From NCBI RefSeq assembly GCF_902150065.1, contig NC_043983.1, positions 9,889,821-9,953,820 of the forward strand: a DNA stretch of 64,000 nucleotides, written 5' to 3'. Origin of the DNA: Myripristis murdjan. Taxonomy: Eukaryota; Chordata; Actinopteri; Holocentriformes; Holocentridae. This document shows, piece after piece, positions 1 through 12,560 of this stretch. A program made the position numbers and the translations under genes. Position 1 is the first letter of the stretch, and every line of letters begins with the position of its first letter. The notes under the pieces are model-generated. The model did not search any database. It was not told where the DNA came from and saw only the letters and a list, made by a program, of their open reading frames with translations.

Positions 1-3000
1 AGATAGATAGATACATATATATAGATACACACATATATATGAAAGAAGTTAATCTCTCGCTCTTCTTTTTTCAGTTTTAATTGTTTAATAGTTAATCTTA
101 ATCTTTCAATCTCTTTTAAATGCATTTGCAGTACTCTTCATTCATTTTTTAAAGATTTCAGTAAAAAGAGATTTCCTTTCCTTTAATTACTTTTTGAATA
201 GTAATTTTCAAATTTGAATATACTGAATTTCCATGCAAACTATCTACTACCAGCAAGGTCAGTTAATAAAAACCCATCAACCCCTACTACATATTACATG
301 AATATCAAAACAGACTCCTGTGCCTTCTTAGCAGAAAAACAGACTGATGACATCTGCACAACAGTGAGGTCCAACTTCACCGGCTCATATTTTAGCCAGG
401 GATCCTCTCTCTGAAGGTTTGCTGACTCATCAGTCCACATAGCTGACTACATGGCTGACCGACCAGTCATGCGTGTGTATTCCAAACACCGGTGCGACCT
501 TCACCTTCCCATCACAAATACACTGTCTAATGAAGGCTGCGACTGAGGAGCTTGAGGAGTCGCAAACCAAACACAACAACAATCACATCATCCCTTGTAA
601 AAACACAAAACGCAGCAAGAGAGAGGGAGGAAAACAGACGGCAAAAGCAGCGAACTGTGTCATGTGCCCTCCCATGAAAGATAGCAAATAAATACACGGC
701 TGATAAATGGTGCAAGAGCTTTACCCGTGCGCCCACATACACAAACACATGCATGCACAGACAGCGCAAACACACACATACCAACACACAGATACCTTTG
801 CTACTCAAATGCTGCAGATTTTTTTTTTTAAAAAAATGAAGTAAACAGTGTGATAATATGCTCTTTATATGTTTTGGAAAGGCGCTGTCGGCCCTGCTGG
901 CTCGTCTGCTCGCGTTCTGAATGTCTGTGTTTTACTGCAGGTAACAGGGAGGCTGGTCAGATGTTCAGGTCACCAGGAAACAGTTTAAACACTCACCCCA
1001 AGTCCTTGGGGTCAGGAGCAGAGGGCAGCAGGAACAGAAATAAACCTTTGTTAATGCAACTTCTCCTCCCATCTCTGTTGTTTTCTCAGTTTCTCTCTTT
1101 TCTCTCAGTCATTTGTCCTGCCGGCAGCTATGTTTCACAATTCATCTGTTGGGGGAATTTTAAGCAAACCTCTGAAAGGTTGCAAATAAATGATGTGATG
1201 TGAATTAGGTGGATTTCATTGGCTGGCCGGTGAGAAAAGGGGAAAGGTTTTTCAAGAGCTGACTGGTACTGGGCAAGTAGTTGTCATTCCTTAGTGTCAG
1301 CTAATGGCTGTGCTTCCTGCGCTCATTCAAACGTGAAACAAGGTGTAGCCCTGTATTATGGTCCACAACCATGATGAAAAACACATACATGGGTCATCAT
1401 CAGTGGCTGTGACAGGTCACAGCGCACAGAGAGTTTACAGACGCCTCAGAAAGTCCGAAGCCCCTTCTACTGGCCCAGCCGCTCTGAAACTGTGTCACTG
1501 CGTATTCAACAAATGTGTTTCCATTACTATTAATAACAAAATTTCTACATCAACAAAACTATTTATCACCTTAAAATTGTTTGGCAAAATTATATCAAAT
1601 TTTGGACACAACTGGACACATCATAATATGAAAAAAATATATAAATAAATATAAAATATATTAATCGAGATCCTGTTGTGTCTCTCTCTGTCTGGTTGCT
1701 ATCTTTCTATCTCTGACTCTTTGTCTCTCTCCCTTCCTTGTGCTCTTCTGCTGCTGTCAGAGATGAGTAACTGTACCTCTGTTGTCTTTCTGCCCAGATG
1801 TTCAACTCTATATGACCCATGGCTGGATAATCCCGGCTGCAACAACTTGGCTCCCTCCTCTCCTCTGTCCCCACTGGCACCATCACTTCTACTTTTATTC
1901 CAGTCACTTCAAAATAACATTTAAACTAGAGGTTTCATTCAGTTGTCTCATCTCTTATATGTCATGTATGCTGCAAGCCGACTGACACAAACCCAGCTGC
2001 AGTTTTAACTGGTGTTTATGCGGCCTGCTATTTCATACCCCACCTATAGGGGGAGACAGAGCACAGTGGCAATACAGCGGGGATGTGGCTGTGGTGTCCT
2101 GCTGGGAATAAAGTTGCACTGAGTTGAAGCACTCTGCTCGTTACAAACTGTAAATTGACAATGCAGATAAAAACTGCACATCATTTAAGCGCCCTGCTGG
2201 TCTGGACTAGTCTGCCTGCCTGAGTAACTGTGGCTGTGACTGCATGGAGTCAAATACACTCATGTGATGCTGATACACTTTCACAGCCTCTCCATACTGA
2301 GAGGCACTACTTTACTGCTCTTGAAAAAAGAACATGTTTAATTAGTGAGAAATCATAATGTATGATCTGTGGGTGGGAGAATGGAGTATTTGGCTGAGAA
2401 CACTCACGTCGGATGGCACCAGGATGGGATGGCATATCTGTGCACGGAAAAAGAGGAAATAAGAGGGAGTGTATTAAGTTTGCCACAGAGCAGACACAGA
2501 AGTACAAAACTATTTATATGCCTACTGGCAACTCAATTTATTTGCTCTGAACAGTAAGCCTGAAAATGCAAAACACACCACTCCAGTGGTCACACTTACT
2601 TGCAAGAAATGTAGATTCTGAAAAAAAAAGTCCATCTCTATGTTTGTAGCACAGCAAATCCATTCTTCATGGTCTTAGTTGTGGAAATTCCCTTTTTTTC
2701 CACTGGTAGTGATGTAGATCCCCAGAGTAGTGACCCAGCAGTCCTACAGGCCTATTCCCTGTCTTCTCATATCCGGGTGTGTACATAGAGGCCAGTGGCC
2801 AGGCCAGGGCAGGTGAAGCCCTGAGCTCCATTACATAACAACAGAGGAAGTCATCCGTCAATGTAGTGCAGTGGGGATGGCACTCAGCTACGTCCCGTTT
2901 TTCTCTGAGGGAGCTGCAGTTTCCAGCGCAGCGAGCTTGAAGTGTTTGTGTTAGCCTAAATCAGTTTGAGAGGGATAAAAACAATCCAGGAGGCTCAGAG

Positions 3001-3246
3001 GGAGGGTCGTGGAGCGGGTTGGGGGTGGGGATGGGGTGTCCCAAATGATTTATCATTTGTGACAAATGATCGGCTATAAGCAAACAACAAGCAAGCTACC
3101 CTTCTGTCCACATAAACAAACAAACAAGCAAACAGACGGAGACAGACAAACAGGCCAACAGGCAGAGTGACAACCCTGTTTAAGATGATCAATCACAGTC
3201 AGGGCAGACAGTGTCAGTGAAAGCTGATTTAGCTGTGATGAGTGAT

Positions 3247-3277
<31 letters not shown>

Positions 3278-3406
3278 TTGTGTACATATGTGCCTCCGAT
3301 TGTGTGTCCATTGTTGTGTGCTTGCCTGTATGCCCACCTTGCGGCGAGGGTGTGTAAACGTCTAAGAACGTGTTTTTGGGGTGTTTCATGAGTGGCCGTG
3401 TATGTG

Positions 3407-3451
<45 letters not shown>

Positions 3452-5540
3452 ATGTCTTCTTGTGCCTGTGTGCCCATGTGTTCGCATGGCCGAGCGTGTG
3501 TGTGTGTGTGGGATGTAACCCAAGCCGGAGCAGCACAACACAGCGGCCTGTTCAAAGGCCTGTTTGTGTTATTACAGCTTGTCCAGCTGCTCAGGACAGA
3601 CAAACAAGACTTAGTGCTCTGAGCAGCAAAACACAGACCTCCCACCCCACCACTGAAACCCCTCTGGCCCGGCCCAGCCCAGCACCGCGGCCCAGAGATG
3701 GACAAACAAACGCCTACAAATAGACAAACTGCCAGGCAGAGGGGAAGTTGTGCTCTGAGTGGATGAAGGATGAATGCAAATTCAAATCATCATCAAAGGC
3801 AGAAGGTTTCTTTGTTTTTTGTTCCTGAGATGACTGCAAAAAAATTGGCCATCTGGGATGTTTCTCCTGAGTTTCCACCAAAGTCTGCTCCACTCCATCT
3901 CCATCAGAGGAGAGTTTCCATGATATGAAACTTTGTTTCCCAATTGATAATGACAATACATTTAACATTTATACCACTACTTGGTTGGATACTCATTTCT
4001 AATTGGCTGGATGGTGTTCAAACCGCGTTGTGCACACACAGTCCGGCTCAAGTTTAATCACTGTTCTAAATTCATACACTGGCCAATATCAACATAACCC
4101 TAGAAACAAACTGAAACTTAAATGTTATTCTAATTATGTTAGCCAATGTTAGACATTAACCACCACACTCTGCCCCATTTTTAAAATATCAGTTGCTTCA
4201 AAACTATTATGATTATTTCCAGCAATTAATGTTAAAGGGATAATGAACCCAGTTAAAACTGATTTCATTATTTAGTGGGCTATTATTCTTGAGGAGTATT
4301 TTCATCATCCACCAGTATGTGAGAGTTCTTAAAAGTCAGTAACAATAACGATATTGTCTTAACCCTGGTAAGACCAAATGACTGTCCAGCGGAGTGAAAA
4401 TATCCTGCTTGTTGGAACTGAAATAGCTACAGGTCTTAGTGGTGCTGCAGCAATACGTTAGCAAATGTTTTCCTAGTGAACACTGCTGTAGAGCTCACTG
4501 GCTAAAAAACTCTGGAGGCTTGTAGTAGACTTGACATGAGAAAGTTCACATCTGATGGCATCACTAGCTCACTAGATAGAAACGCTTTGCAAGCCCTTGC
4601 AGTCTTCTGATATAATGTCAGTTTAGTAATATAATCCTGGGTTTAGTTTAGTTTAGTTTAGTAGGGTGTGCCATGCTGAAGACCTAACAGTCACTGGTGC
4701 AGGTGCAGTTGAAGAGTCAATAAAAGTAGCTTCTAATCTCCATTAAAAGAGATAATTTAGGTGAAAACAACGTATAGGCCTCTCTCTGCATAGAGAGGAG
4801 TTCAGATTAAATGATGGCAGTAAAAACGTTTTAATGAAAATTTTCATATTGTAGTTTACCATTCCCTTAAGACCAACACCAAGCTAGCTGAGCCATTTTT
4901 TTTTTAATGTAGATATGTACTGTTTTTAACCCACTGTATTTAACCCTTCACAATGTCTACAATGGCTTGGATCAAGTTGAATAATGAATGAGGAATTGTT
5001 TTTTTTTTCGGTCATGCCGCAGAGAATTAAAAAATGTTATGTTAGCAATAATATGGTTAATGACCCTCTGCTTTGTGTTGGGTGGCTCTTTGCCTTGCAT
5101 TAAAGTCCTTAAAAGCACATCTCATCATATCCCTTATAGATGGTATACTTAAGACAACTTCTTTGTATTTGCCCTTTTCCTCCCCTCATGAACAGTATGG
5201 AAAGGGCTGATAGCCTGCATGTCTACACCGCACTGTAATAAGTAATGTTACCTCCTTTCAAAATATTGAGGCTCCAATCCGCATTTGCTTTTCAAATCTA
5301 ACATACTACATTAAGCAATGACCCTAAAAACAAAATAGCGCTCTATGCACAGCGATCTACTTTGAAAGCTGATGAAAATTAATGCCTGTATTTTTAGGGC
5401 AGAGTTTTGCTGGCAATATTTCTTCCAGTGTGTACTCAGCATGCACTCTGTTGCCCTCTGAACAGCGCTTTCCTCTGCAGATCTCCCCAAATGGATTTGA
5501 ATGCGGTGATTAAGATCAGAGTAAACTAACACTTTTAACT
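1..5540. other. Gene-free left flank with short microsatellites
   Basis: I see no supportable gene here. All open frames are short, lack recognisable domains and several run through simple repeats. The first 40 bases are a GATA/TA-type microsatellite. TG tracts lie at about 3252-3277 and 3409-3450, and a short TTTAG tandem repeat lies at about 4641-4662. The rest is AT-rich unique sequence. Distal enhancers of the forkhead genes could lie here, but nothing in the bases alone shows it. Confidence 0.6.
3252..3450. repeat. Two TG microsatellites
   Basis: Uninterrupted TG runs occupy about 3252-3277 and 3409-3450, with TG-rich sequence between. The long open frames on both strands here (His-Thr or Cys-Val repeats) are artefacts of the dinucleotide. 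Confidence 0.9.
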
Positions 5541-5544
5541 CTCT

Positions 5545-6080
5545 CTCCCTCACTCCTCTCACTCTGCCTCCTCCTCCTCCTCCTCATCTCCTCTATCTCC
5601 CTCGCTGACTCTCTCCTCCCTCATCATTCTTCGTCTTCCTCCTGTCCTTGAGCCTCACCCTCTATCCTCCTTCTCCTCCGTTCCCCATCTGTCCCTCTCT
5701 CTCTCTCCACCCCCCCTCCTCCTCCTCTCTCCCTGTGCTCCTGCTCTCTCTCCCTCTCTGACTCGGGGTCCCTGTGTGCCTGTATGTAACATCAGTAAAG
5801 CTGTCAGGCAGCCAGGCCAAGGTAAACAGCCCAATGCTGGGTTCAGGGGTGATGGGGGCCGAGATGTTTTTCCTCAGGAACCCAGGGACCCCCGGAGGCT
5901 TCTGGCTGGGGCCAGGGAGGGGCCGAGGGGGGAAGACGATCCCCTCAATTGCCCCCCACATGAACACACACTGGCCAGTCCCTCTTTCTCTCTCTCTGTC
6001 TCCATCTTTCTGTCTCCCTGTCTCTTTCTGTCTCTCTCTCTCTCTCTCTCTCTGTCTCTGTCTTGGTCTTTCTTCTCTCT
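5545..6080. repeat. Polypyrimidine (CT-rich) tract on the plus strand
   Basis: Two strongly CT-rich stretches (about 5545-5760 and 5985-6080) flank about 200 bases of mixed GC-rich sequence. The CT runs create long leucine/serine frames on one strand and arginine/glutamate frames on the other. These are compositional and not genes. Such homopurine/homopyrimidine tracts can adopt triplex structure. Confidence 0.75.
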
Positions 6081-6429
6081 CTTTCACCCCCTGATCTGCA
6101 TCTGTGTACACAAAGCTCCTCAACAGGATCCCCTTCACACATACACACACACTCACTCATTCATCAGGACTCTCACACCCTCATATACTCACACTTTAGC
6201 CTTTAAATTAATACTGTGTTGACATAAAGGCCAAAACGTTAATGCACACACACAGATATTTAACGTGACAATAAAAAGATATAAATATTTTTTGTATTTC
6301 ACAATACATACCTCGCATAGTGAAATGATATTTTTTTTAAAGGCAGACTTGGAATGGGATTTTGGCTTAATGTTTGCCTCTGGAGGGATTCTGCAAATCA
6401 GTGATGTCACTTATTCGCTTATTGAGGTA

Positions 6430-7040
6430 AGGAAGGAGATGGAGGAGGAGGAGGAAGAAGAAAAGGAGGAATGTCTAGTGGGGGGAAGACAAGGAGAGAG
6501 AGAGAAAGAGATAGCTTCAGAGAGAGAGAGAGAGAGTAAAAGGGTGAAGAAAAAAGGGGAGATGGAGATTAGAGAGAAGTGATATCCCTCACCCAGGAGT
6601 GACCCTTCTCAGCCCCAGTGAGCTGCTCCCTCTGAGGGAGGCAGACGGCCTCGGAGAAGGGAAGAGAGATGGAGAACATCCAGGGGTTGCAAATCAGAGG
6701 CAGCACTAAAAACGGAGCAACTGGAAGTGAGAGAGAGAGGGAGGGAGGGAGGGAAGGTCGGGGGTGAGAATGCTGGGAGCTGGAGGAGGAGAGACAGGGA
6801 GAGAGACAGCTGGGCAGAGCGAGGAGAGACCGAGTGAGAGAAGAGACTAAAAAATGAGGGTTAACGAAAGAGCGGAGGAGCGTTTAATGGAGCCAGCAAG
6901 GAAGCGAGGGAAGAAATGAAGCAAGGGGAGAGAAAAAGCGTTGAATGAAGCCTGGGGGGCGTGCAAGCCAAGAAAAGCATGTAGAATTGAATTAGGGGAG
7001 GGAGAGCAACCGAGCAGGAGAAGAGAGGAAAGCAGGGGTG
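6430..7040. repeat. Polypurine (GA-rich) tract on the plus strand
   Basis: Purine-rich sequence with GAGA and GGA clusters (notably 6431-6580, 6725-6760 and 6830-7045) follows the polypyrimidine tract after about 350 bases. The strand asymmetry is opposite to the upstream tract, so a transcript across both could fold back on itself. No coding evidence. Confidence 0.65.
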
Positions 7041-9254
7041 CAAGGAGGAAGAGGAGGGCCATTACCTTTTGTACATCAGCCGTTACATCCCTTGGGTGGG
7101 AAGGAACTGCAGAGGGGTGGGGGTGGACATCAGAATGGATGGAAGGTTTAGGCTATGACTGGAGAGGAACAAAAACGTCGAGCAGATACAGCAGAGGGAT
7201 GGTTAATACTAGAGCTTATTTGCTAATCCCGTTTGTTTTAGCCCTCTTGAAGTAGCAGGTAGGTGGGGTTACCTAGACAGACTGACACCTTTCCTGACAC
7301 GATCCAATTTGTGAAACTCTAAAAGTTATTTGAGACTGGTCAGATCATACCAGGGCCTGTTGTTTTTCTTGGAAAGGTCAAAAGGGAAGTAAAAACTCCT
7401 GTCAGACAAATGTGAAATGAGAGCTTAAAGGTAGAGTTAGAAGGACACTTTGGCCAGAATTTCCTGATAACACATGAGGCAAAAGATGAGGGAGTGAGGG
7501 AGCTTCATCGCAAGAGCACAATAATCCACATAACTTGCAGTTTGTTAATGTCCAGAGCACACTACTGATACTTAAAGTCAAGCTGAGAAAAACTGGTTGT
7601 CTTTCTTATCCTCAGACCTGATTTTGTTGACATTTTCCTAAGCGTTTTTATCTTTTATTCTTGGCCACAGCATCAAGAATCTGTCATCTCTTCATTTCCA
7701 CTCGTCAGGCAAAACCTCACCGCTCCATGTTGTTCATTCTGAGTCGGGCCGCAGAGCCTCCCTCTCACGTCTACCTGTAACTGGAGCTCTGCGTCTCCTC
7801 CTCCTCCTCCTTCTCTCTTCCTCCTTGTCTTCCTCTTCTTGTCTTCTCTTCTTCCTTTTCCTGTCTCCGTGCAGCCCCTGGGCTTCCTGTCACTGCTCCT
7901 CATCAATCCCAGTCCGACACAATGGTCCGTGACAGTGACAGGCCTGCCACCCCGGCGGCCTGTCCCAGCCAGCCAGACGAGAATATGGGAGAATACAAAC
8001 AGGCACAAACACGCACAGCTCGCTTCCTCTTCGCCGAGCCCTCCAGGCGCCCAAGTGTGTGGCTTAGTCCTGAGCACAGCCACAGCCTGTCTACCTGCTT
8101 ACAGGCCTGGATCACATCCTTACAAATGTCCAGAATCAAGCCCAAACACAGGAGTAAGAGAGAAAGGGGCGAAATAGACAGCAACTTTAGCAAATGCAAA
8201 TGCATGTTCCATGCGCAAACAAGGGAGAGAACTACTTCTCCCCACTATGAAGAGGTCCCCACAAGAAACAGCCATGGTTTGACACTGAAATACAGCAGCA
8301 CAAAGTGAAGGCATTGTGTTTGTTGTGGTGTAGGGGCATGTACATTTGCTTTCAGCCCCAACAACTCATGCCAAGAGACTTTCCACTATGAGTGAAGTTC
8401 ATTTTTAAGAGGAGCCTTTTTATTTCAAGACCAAACTTTACCAAAATTATTTTAGCTTCCTAACCTTGAGCCAAGCTGTAGCTGCCTAAGCCTAAAATGT
8501 CCTTATTCCTATCATTATTTGGCTTGCCTAAGCGTAAGTGTTGGCTGATCTTTTTACAAACAGGAGAAACTGGTTTGTCCAAATTGTCACATAATCCAAT
8601 TTATGGTGGAGAAACAAAAAAGACACAGCCCATAATCTGCATTTGAGAGTTATGCTCAATTTGCAAAATTTTTCGAAATTGTTTTGACATCTAAGGTAGC
8701 ATTAATCGAGAATAAACCGAGAAAGAAACTCGGTAAATTGACTTCAGCGCTTTCTATCAACTCCAACAATGCAATCATTATTGAGGCATTTATTTCTGTA
8801 GTCCTTCAAACAGACTTTGAAGAGAACTGGGAAAGCAAATCACTGTAATCAACATCTTGGCTATTTTACACTTGTTCGTGGATTGAAACCACATCAGTAA
8901 GCACATAAGAAACTACAGATATCTGATTTGCTGTTGACAGCCGTTGGCAGCCGATGAGCATGAAAAGTTCAGCCATTGCCAATTTATCTTGGCCAATAAA
9001 CTTGCTGACCATCCACACATCAGCAGAGTTTCATCTCAGTAGGAAATGAATGGGCTTCTGGTGCCTTGATTGTGTTGCTCAGAGTGTGGATGCCCAGTGG
9101 AGTGGAGCAAGAAGAGAGCGAGCAGCACCACCAACAGAGCCTAATGTTAAATGTATTGCATTAAATAGCGTCCTCACAAATGCAAGCAGGCCGCGATAAT
9201 GTATCGGTGGCAGCACTTTGAAATATAGTGCGCTTCTACCTGTCTGTCTAACTC

Positions 9255-9256
9255 TA

Positions 9257-9295
<39 letters not shown>

Positions 9296-9305
9296 CCTCT
9301 CTCAC
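9255..9305. repeat. CT microsatellite
   Basis: Almost pure CT repeat of about 50 bases with a few single-base interruptions. Confidence 0.85.
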
Positions 9306-9781
9306 TCCCCCGCTCTTCATCTGCAACATCTAACTGGCACTTAACCTCACTTTCTCTTCCCATCTGCCCGCCCCTTCAACTTCCAATCCATCCATCATCC
9401 AGCCTTCCATCTCACCCTATGAAATGAGTCTATTAGTCATGAACAACATTATCACCCCCATCATACAAACACACACACACACACACAAAGTACATGCATG
9501 CGTGCAAACACACATATACACTCACACCTAATCAGATGCTCCTTTACCTCTACCTCAGCCTGCAATCTCCGGCTACTTCACCTCTGCATCAGCCTCTCAG
9601 GATGGAGGCTGTTGTTTCTCTGCAGCTTTCCTTTCTTTATGTGTAACATTTTTTTCTCTCTGTAAGCAGCCTCTGGGCAGCCTTATCATCTTTGTCCCTT
9701 TTCATTTGCCTCGGCTTTGAACCTGGGTTCTCAGAATCGCTACCCCTCCTTTTGAGGAGGCTCGCCTATGAGCTCACGGTG

Positions 9782-9809
9782 CACACACACACACACACAC
9801 ACACACACA
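9782..9809. repeat. CA microsatellite
   Basis: Pure CA repeat of about 28 bases. A shorter CA run lies at about 9468-9487. Confidence 0.85.
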
Positions 9810-11514
9810 GTCACACACAATCGCAGACATACTCACAGATGTAAAAGTACACTATTTATGATACATCAGTGCTAATTGGAGTTCAGACTTCCATCCATAT
9901 CTCTAAGAATACACACACACACACATGAATGCATGAACTATTCACCCAATGAAACACAATGCAGCAGTCATTATTGTGTTATTATGTCAGAAGCACTGGA
10001 TGAATAATATCTGAGCAATAAGGGGAGATACAATACAAATTCATAATATGGTATATTTTCTTCAGCCTTCCCTCTCCATGTCAGTGCTCTAAAGAGACTG
10101 TTTCAGTGAGGGAACCAGGAATTTTTCTGTGCTTGTTGCATGTCTGTGTCTCTGTGTGTGTGCCTGCGTGTCAATATGTATGTGATAAGAGAGCAGCTCT
10201 TAGAGAGGATATGCGCAGGCCGCCATATATAATATGTTGAATTATGTTTTGTCTACCTGTGTTAAGGCTGTGTTACACTTAACCACATAAAAGCCGAGCG
10301 AGTCAAACATGTGCTTTGGGTCATAAATTTAAACCTCCTGACAAAAACTCCCTCTCATTCATCATACATGTACTTGAAGGGACAGTGGCGTGCGTGCATG
10401 CATGTTTTGGGTGTGTTTTCATGTGAGCGTGGCCCTTTATACATATGTGGGTGTGGGTATTTGTGGTCGTGTGCGTGTATACACTTTACCAAACAGCAGA
10501 CCGTCCTTGGCACTGAAGACAAAGCCCATTAGGATTATGACATCCTCTGTTGTTTATAAGTAGCTCTTCATGCAGTCCATCCTTCTTCCCCTTCAATATT
10601 CCCCTCAAACCCCCGAATCGTCTCCCATTGAGGCGTGTTTGATGGGGGAAGTGTGGGAAGGGGAAATGTTCTGGAACAAGTTAAAACATTACGAGTGTTG
10701 AACCTCCCTGTAGGCAGCTGGGAAGGTAGACAGTCCGGTCTTGCTCCCTCTACGCACGGGACCATCTGCATAGGATTTCCCTTCGGTTGAGAATATATTG
10801 AATGCAGAGAAAATAACAGATTGTGCCACTATGATTTCTGTATACAATAATAAGCTAAATATTCTTTTCATTCAAGTCACCCTCTGCATTGGACTTCCTT
10901 GCAGATAAGTCCACTGAGGATTAGGTCTCGCAGTGGATGCAGTGTCCCAAGTACAAATAACACCAGTTTGCCATGCGACTTAAACACATCAATGTATTGA
11001 AAATGCCTTCAAATTCATAATCTCTGCTTATTAAACTGTCTTGCCTTTTTCTCCAGCTCTCTGTCTCTCCCTCTCTTGTCGTTTGGCCCTGTACGGCCTG
11101 CCTCTCCACTGAAGTGGCTGCTTGCAGGCGGTGATGCTACTGACTCTGTAACTGCTGTTGTGGCTGCTCGGGCCTCTTATCAGCTGGAGCATCATATGGA
11201 CTCATACTGTGTCGAATTGCTCAGGCACTTTGGTGAGCGAGTAGATAACTTGTCTTTGGAGACTGGAAACAAAGAGTGAGACATTTAAGCTCCAGCACCA
11301 AGCAAAAAAAAAAAAAAAAAAAACAACAACTCATTATTAAACAATGTCAAGATGAAGAGCAACTTGATTTCAAAGACCAACTTATGGTTTAAAATATTAT
11401 TTTAAAATTGCAAATAAATAAAAGTGACAGTAAATCAAAAAGTAAAACAGTATCAGAAACTTTTCAGCTCCTGTTTTTTTTTTTACTGTTTGCTTTTTTA
11501 TTTTTAACAAAGAA

Positions 11515-11580
11515 GGCAGAGCAGGTTTATTTGTAGCACCATTCAACACAAAGCAATTCAAAGTGCTTTACAAAGGCATA
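11515..11580 (-). mobile_element. Short L2-type LINE 3' tail fragment
   Basis: The segment reads (plus strand) as TTTATTTGTAGCACCATTC, then CAATTCAAAGTGCTTTAC. On the minus strand this is the familiar fish LINE/SINE tail motif in which an AAGCACTTTGAATTG-like stretch leads to AATAAA-like sequence. It is short, diverged and without coding sequence. The family name is from memory and needs a repeat-library comparison. Confidence 0.5.
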
Positions 11581-12319
11581 CAAATAAAGAATACCATTTT
11601 CATGCCTGATGTCAATGAACTTAACTTCTTTTAATATAGCATATGTTACAAAGAATATGGATTGACACAACATATGTTTTTTATCAGTATGTCATCCCAA
11701 ACTAGACAGACCCATGTATTAAAAATGACAGACCTGTTTAACAATATTTTGCAGGAATCCTTGTTAGTCTTCTACCACAACAGTTCCCTAATCTTTTAAT
11801 ATAAACAACCCCTGAGTAAGTCACCTGCCCCCATTTGAAAGATTTTGTCTTGAAGTCCTCAGCCCATAAAGATCATTCTTTCTAGTTATGATTCTTTTAT
11901 AGAAATGTATATATATGTCTACTCTGTATTTTTCATAAGCTTAAATAATATTTTTAAATGTGCTTAAATAATATTTTGTTCCTATGATTCACAGAAATAT
12001 AATATATGGGTTTAAATGAATAGTTTATAGGTTGTATATATGGTGCACATGAAGTGACGATAACAGTGAGAGCAATAAATAGCCATTCCTCACATACATC
12101 CACTCATTTTGCTCTTATACAACATATTATATTCAATTATGTTACAGGGCTACTGTTTCGCACAGGACACTCTGGACCACCCTCTGTTGTCCCTGCCGGC
12201 CCTTGACTCTAGATTATATTTTACTTCGCACAGTAAGATATAAACATTATTATTGTTGTTATTAGGGTTATTAATTATGTTGTTGTTATTATTAGTGCTA
12301 TTATTATTATTTTCGTTTT

Positions 12320-12560
12320 GACCGTCTCGTCACGCCTTGGGGTGCACGCGTGTGCACGTGCGTAGGCGTGCGAGCATTTTCCTCGGTGCGCATGCCTGCG
12401 GAGTGGGCGCCCGCCTGCGTTACACGCTTGTAGTTTCAAGTCTTGTCCAGTCCTCGCCTCAGATCAACGTTGGTGGCGGAGAGCGGGCGGCCGAGAGGAG
12501 GAGAAAGTGAGGTGGGACAGTTGGGGGACCCAGGGGACCGCTGGGCGGAGGGGGGGGCAG
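12320..12560. promoter_or_regulatory. CpG-rich patch, island-like
   Basis: This is the most CpG-dense stretch outside the genes: motifs such as GCACGCGTGTGCACGTGCG around 12340-12362, then GGCGGAGAGCGGGCGGCCG near 12475. It is embedded in AT-rich sequence about 8 kb downstream of foxd2. In fish, non-methylated CpG-rich patches often mark promoters or developmental control regions. No coding frame with recognisable features starts here. It could equally be chance GC enrichment near alternating purine/pyrimidine repeats. Confidence 0.3.

Larger units (their letters stand above)
7041..12300. other. Gene-free interval with CT and CA microsatellites
   Basis: No recognisable gene. CT repeats at about 9255-9305 and CA repeats at about 9782-9809 are the clearest structures. 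A LINE-tail-like fragment sits at about 11515-11580. The other open frames are short and domain-free. Confidence 0.55.

Noticed and set aside
3189-3723. Long open frames on both strands with His-Thr or Cys-Val repeats
   Set aside because: They are direct translations of TG/CA microsatellites; there is no domain, splice context or start context.
5662-6222. Open frames of 100-160 codons over the CT-rich tract
   Set aside because: Composition-driven; residues are almost only Ser/Leu or Arg/Glu, with no conserved motif.
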